In this document: positions 6,371 to 9,685 of the stretch, one piece after another
Numbering within the stretch: the stretch's first letter is position 1
Layout: each line of letters starts with the position of its first letter
Assembly (NCBI GenBank): GCA_903825695.1
Contig: CAIKBP010000164.1
Span: forward strand, 1-9,685
DNA length: 9,685 nt
Reading direction: 5' to 3'
From: an uncultured Verrucomicrobiota bacterium
GTDB taxonomy: Bacteria > Verrucomicrobiota > Verrucomicrobiia > Palsa-1439
The notes under the pieces: model-generated
Seen by the model: the letters and a program-made list of their open reading frames with translations, nothing else
The model's database searches: none
Told to the model about the DNA's origin: nothing
Position numbers and translations under genes: made by a program

Positions 6371-7663
6371 ATGGTTTCTGCCCAAACAAGGCGCGTTGTG
6401 ATTACGGGGATCGGGATCATTAGCCCCGTCGGCAACAACGTCGAAACATTCTGGGAAAACATCGTCGGGGGCGTCTCCGGAGTTGAACAGTCGCCCATCT
6501 TGGCCAACTCGGACAGTCCCTGGAAAATCGCAGGCGAAGTGAAGGATTTTCGCCCTGAAACCTGGATTAGCCACAAGGATACCCGTCGCATGGATCGGTT
6601 TGCCCAGTTGGCGCTGGCGGCTTCGTTTCTGGCGCTGGAAGATGCCGGTCTGAAACTGGATAAGGAAGACTGCAATCGTATAGGCGTCACCATGGGCACC
6701 GCTTATGCAGGCCTGTTGTTCGCCGCCCGCGAGTATGACGTGTACAAGGAGCGGGGCATCGGCGCAATCAGCTCTTACATGGGCGTCGCCATCTTTACCG
6801 GCGCAGGAGGCGGTCAAGTCTCACTGCATCTCGGTTTGAAAGCGCCCAGCATGACGATTTCCACAGGTTGCGATTGTTCCACAGCTGCTGTGGCACATGC
6901 GGCGGACTTGATCCAACAGGGCGATGTGGATGTGATGTTCGCGGGCGGCGCGGATGCGCCGATTCATCCGGTCATTGTCGCCGCGTTCGGGGCCAGTTAT
7001 GCGCTTTCAGATCGTAACCGGGAACCGGGGAAAGCCTCTCGGCCGTTTGACCGCAAGCGGGATGGTTTTGTCATGGCCGAAGGCGGTTGCCTGTTGATTC
7101 TGGAAGAATTGGAGCACGCTCGGCGGCGTGGCGCGCGGATTTACGCCGAGCTAACCGGTTGGGCCTCGACGTGCGACGCCTACCACATGTGCGAACCGGC
7201 GCCTGATGGCGAACAAGCGGCGCGCGCATTGCGAATGGCATTTGGGAAAGCCGGTGTATGTCCTGAGCAAATCGATTACCTCAACGCCCACGGCACTTCC
7301 ACGCCGCGTGGCGACAAGGCGGAGACGTTGGTTGTCAAGAAAGTCTTCGGCGAGCATGCGTACAATCTGCCCGTCAGTTCGATCAAATCCGTAATGGGCC
7401 ACATGCAGGGGGCGTGCGGCGCAAGCGAGTTGGCGGCTTGTTGCCTGGCGATCCGTGACAACATCCTGCCGCCGACCATCAATTACGAGTACCCGGATCC
7501 CGAATGCGATTTGGACTACGTGCCGAACCAAGCCCGCCGTCGCCGTGTGGACATCGCAGCCAGCAACTCATTCAGCTTTGGTGGCCGCAATACCGCGGTC
7601 GTTCTGCGCCGGTACACGGACGAACATAAGAGCAATCCCGAACACAGCAATGGAGTCAGATGA
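6371..7663 (+). CDS. Beta-ketoacyl-ACP synthase, FabF-like (KAS II family), atypical active-site motif
   Basis: A cytosolic condensing enzyme of the thiolase fold that extends an acyl chain with malonyl-ACP by decarboxylative Claisen condensation. It has 430 residues, about the usual FabF length. Landmarks: RRVVITGIGIISPVGNN (7-23), ISTGCDCSTAA (163-173) with nucleophile Cys167, GGADAPIHP (192-200), the gate-region SRPFDRKRDGFVMAEGG (223-239), LNAHGTSTPRGD (304-315) with His307, SSIKSVMGHMQGACG (336-350) with Lys339 and His344, and PDPECDLDYVPN (375-386). The Cys-His-His set is complete. TGCDC replaces the usual T-A-C-(A/S/T) around the nucleophile and recalls the TGC of type II polyketide KS-alpha chains, as does ADAPI. 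No chain-length factor or acyl carrier protein gene is visible, so it is not a complete polyketide set. Its TGA overlaps the ATG of a sensor kinase gene. Whether it serves ordinary or specialised fatty acid synthesis is open. Confidence 0.92.
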   Translation: MVSAQTRRVVITGIGIISPVGNNVETFWENIVGGVSGVEQSPILANSDSPWKIAGEVKDFRPETWISHKDTRRMDRFAQLALAASFLALEDAGLKLDKEDCNRIGVTMGTAYAGLLFAAREYDVYKERGIGAISSYMGVAIFTGAGGGQVSLHLGLKAPSMTISTGCDCSTAAVAHAADLIQQGDVDVMFAGGADAPIHPVIVAAFGASYALSDRNREPGKASRPFDRKRDGFVMAEGGCLLILEELEHARRRGARIYAELTGWASTCDAYHMCEPAPDGEQAARALRMAFGKAGVCPEQIDYLNAHGTSTPRGDKAETLVVKKVFGEHAYNLPVSSIKSVMGHMQGACGASELAACCLAIRDNILPPTINYEYPDPECDLDYVPNQARRRRVDIAASNSFSFGGRNTAVVLRRYTDEHKSNPEHSNGVR

Positions 7664-9685
7664 AAACCGCCTTGGTACTGACCAATTCCACGGAGACACA
7701 ACAACTGTTGACCGAACTCACCGGTCCAGAAATGCATCTTGTCGCGACAGCGTTGCCAGCTGAAGAAACGACGGCGGCTAGTCTTGGTGTGATACTGGCG
7801 AAGTGGCTGCGGTTGGTGGACGCCGTGATTGTGGATGCAGTCTCGTTGGGCGGGGGGACGCGACTCGTCTTGGAGACACTGGTGTCGGTGCCGCCGGCTG
7901 AACTTGTGGCAGTGGTGGTGCGGATTGGGGCAAACCAGCCGGGACTGCCCGCATTGCCGCCGCAGTGGCTGATAGTGCCGGAAACATCCACGCCGGAACA
8001 ACTGGGACAGTCGTTACGCACTTTTTTTCAAATGCACGACGCTCAAGCCAGATTGAAACGAGCCAGTGCTTTGTTGGGAGAGCAGCTACCGTCACCTGTG
8101 ACCACTTTGACCGCGCCAGCGGCGTTGCAGTTCGACTCGTTCCGGTATCGCGAAGCGCTGAAGAGCATTTCCCGCATTGCCGGGCAGCGGCATGAAGAGA
8201 AGGAGTTATTGGTCGAGTACCTGCGGCTCGTGAGCGAGTTGCTTGGCGTGGCGAGGCTGGCGATTCTGTTACGACGCTTCGAAATGGATTTGTTCGAGCA
8301 ACAACCGACACCGAGCGGCAACCTGCTGACCGTGGTGGCCAGCGAGGGTATGACGCCCGAGGTGGTTGAGCATCTGCAGTTGACATTGGCCGGTGGCATC
8401 GGCGCATACGTGGCGACCGAGGCAAAGATCTTGCGGCGTGGCCAGCGCGTGGCAGCGACAGTGGCGGCACTGGAGGCCGAAGAACAGATGGCGCGCGAGT
8501 TCGAATGGTTAGGGACGGAGGTGGCGGTGCCGATCCTCTACGACGGACAGTTGCTTGGTTTGCTGAGCTTCAGCGGCAAGGTTACCGGCGCGGCATTGAG
8601 CAATGAGGAACTGGAGTTGGTGTATCATTTGATGATGCAATTGGCGCAGGCACTGCACAACCTGCATCTTGTGGAACAGGTGACGGGGCAGCAGCGTTTC
8701 ATAGGCGAGGTGCTGGCAAATGTGCAGTCCGGCGTGGTGGTGATGGGGCAGGGTGGGCGCGTACTTTGCGCTAATAACCGCGCGCGGCAGTTGCTGGACG
8801 TAGGGACCCATGAGATCGTCGGCAGCCGGGTCAACCGTTTGCCGGGCCGCGTTGCAGACGTGTTGTTCGAAGTGCTCGAAACGGGTCACGAGGTGAGCCA
8901 GCGGGAGGTCGAAATACCACGGACGAATCGGCCACTGGCAGTAAGTGCAAAGCGATTTGCCCCAGCGGGTCTGGCCATGGCGGGGCCGACTAGGAATGGG
9001 TCGGCAATTGCCGCGGAGGGTCAGATCGTGGTGGGAATGATCGAAGACCTTACGCAGGTCAAGCGGAGAGAATCCCAGCAGCGCGTATTGGCGGAGAGAG
9101 AGCTGTTCTCACGAGTGGCAGCGCGTTTGTCGCACGAGTTGCGCAACGCACTTGTGTCGATCAAGATCTTTGCGCAACTACTGCCCGAGCGGTACAACGA
9201 GACAGGATTCCGCGATCAGTTCAGCCAGTTGGTGGTACACGAGGTGGATCGCGTCGATTCTCTGATGAACAAGTTGACGTTCTTTGCGCATCCGCTGCAA
9301 TTGGTTCGGGAGAAAATTGAGCTGGGCGAGTTGATTGGAGCCGCGTTGATGGATGTTTCGCTGGAGTGTGCGCGCCGACACACTGCCAGTATCGTGTACG
9401 GTGCGGCGAAGACAACCGCTCCCGCCGCGAATGATCTCCCAGTCGTGACGGTCAAAACGAATTTCAGTCACAAGACCGCGCAGTTGGAAGCAGACCGGAT
9501 CCGCCTTCTGCAATGCTTTGGGGAGGTGTTGCATAATGCTATTCAGTCGATGCCGAAGGGCGGCCGTCTGTTGATCAGCACGCGTGATGCCGAGGTTGCC
9601 GACGTCCCTGACGGGCAACTACCGGAAGGCGGCGCGGTGCGGATTGAGTGGCAAGACACGGGCGAAGGTATACCGCTGGATAACC
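7660..9685 (+). CDS. Soluble sensor histidine kinase with receiver-like, GAF and PAS regions (C-terminus beyond the right edge)
   Basis: An open frame of 675 codons to the window edge with no stop. There are no membrane segments, so it should be cytosolic. Residues 1-125 look like a degenerate receiver-type fold: MKTALVLTNS strand, VDAVIVDAVS with Asp59 near the usual phosphorylation site, VAVVVRIG strand; the acidic pair of true receivers is absent, so phosphorylation is doubtful. A GAF-like domain follows (about 180-340, GTEVAVPILYDGQLLGLLSFSG at 285-306), then a PAS-like domain (about 345-465, NVQSGVVVMGQGGRVLCANNRA). HisKA has RLSHELRNAL with phospho-acceptor His492. The HATPase N box LHNAIQSMP (624-632, Asn626) and G1 DTGEGIP (666-672) are visible; F and G2 boxes lie beyond the edge. 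GGAG four bases before the ATG and the ATGA overlap with the synthase gene support the start and suggest coupled translation. The core is paralogous to the upstream membrane kinase. Confidence 0.9.
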   Translation, partial: MKTALVLTNSTETQQLLTELTGPEMHLVATALPAEETTAASLGVILAKWLRLVDAVIVDAVSLGGGTRLVLETLVSVPPAELVAVVVRIGANQPGLPALPPQWLIVPETSTPEQLGQSLRTFFQMHDAQARLKRASALLGEQLPSPVTTLTAPAALQFDSFRYREALKSISRIAGQRHEEKELLVEYLRLVSELLGVARLAILLRRFEMDLFEQQPTPSGNLLTVVASEGMTPEVVEHLQLTLAGGIGAYVATEAKILRRGQRVAATVAALEAEEQMAREFEWLGTEVAVPILYDGQLLGLLSFSGKVTGAALSNEELELVYHLMMQLAQALHNLHLVEQVTGQQRFIGEVLANVQSGVVVMGQGGRVLCANNRARQLLDVGTHEIVGSRVNRLPGRVADVLFEVLETGHEVSQREVEIPRTNRPLAVSAKRFAPAGLAMAGPTRNGSAIAAEGQIVVGMIEDLTQVKRRESQQRVLAERELFSRVAARLSHELRNALVSIKIFAQLLPERYNETGFRDQFSQLVVHEVDRVDSLMNKLTFFAHPLQLVREKIELGELIGAALMDVSLECARRHTASIVYGAAKTTAPAANDLPVVTVKTNFSHKTAQLEADRIRLLQCFGEVLHNAIQSMPKGGRLLISTRDAEVADVPDGQLPEGGAVRIEWQDTGEGIPLDN

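Noticed and set aside
6371..7663. A type II polyketide gene cluster
   Set aside because: The TGC motif is suggestive, but there is no chain-length factor, acyl carrier protein, ketoreductase or cyclase gene in the window.
1..9685. Mobile element, CRISPR array, tRNA or toxin-antitoxin genes
   Set aside because: I saw no transposase or integrase motifs, no spaced repeats (only one tandem pair), no tRNA-like folds and no small paired genes on either strand.

Overview
The window looks like a chromosomal segment of a fairly GC-rich Gram-negative-type bacterium with tightly packed, overlapping genes. Its phylum cannot be fixed from the sequence. Gene content and protein style (VanZ next to LigA, membrane GAF histidine kinases, an unusual FabF-like enzyme) would fit a member of the PVC group such as a verrucomicrobial lineage, but this is a low-confidence impression. 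There is no sign of a phage, transposon, CRISPR array, tRNA or rRNA.

Left half (1-3396), minus strand: a compact operon read right to left. It holds an extended-SDR nucleotide-sugar epimerase/reductase-like protein, a small VanZ-family membrane protein joined to it by a 4-base GTGA overlap, and NAD-dependent DNA ligase LigA, whose start lies 35 bases inside the VanZ gene. LigA runs off the left edge, so its C-terminal end (normally a BRCT domain) is not visible. Its last visible ~195 codons are clearly more AT-rich than the rest, and its helix-hairpin-helix region carries a charged insertion of roughly 85 residues.

Centre (3397-3467): a 71-base divergent promoter region with overlapping -10 elements on the two strands.

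Right half (3468-9685), plus strand: an isoprenylcysteine carboxyl methyltransferase (ICMT)-family membrane protein overlaps by ATGA a 716-residue multi-pass membrane sensor histidine kinase (membrane region, GAF, HisKA, HATPase). That junction is the site of an exact 27-base tandem duplication, which doubles the start codon and the first nine codons. After a 147-base gap with a recognisable sigma70-type promoter comes a FabF-like beta-ketoacyl-ACP synthase with a TGCDC active-site motif. It overlaps by ATGA a second, soluble histidine kinase (receiver-like N-terminus, GAF, PAS, HisKA, HATPase) that runs off the right edge. The kinase cores of the two sensors are clearly paralogous.

Taken together, the right half suggests a signalling locus for membrane, lipid or envelope functions: two related kinases flank a condensing enzyme, with the second kinase probably translated in step with it. 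No response regulator, acyl carrier protein or chain-length factor is visible. I see no convincing new defence or mobile system. The strongest oddities are the LigA insertion and composition break, the start-codon duplication, and the condensing enzyme coupled to a sensor kinase.
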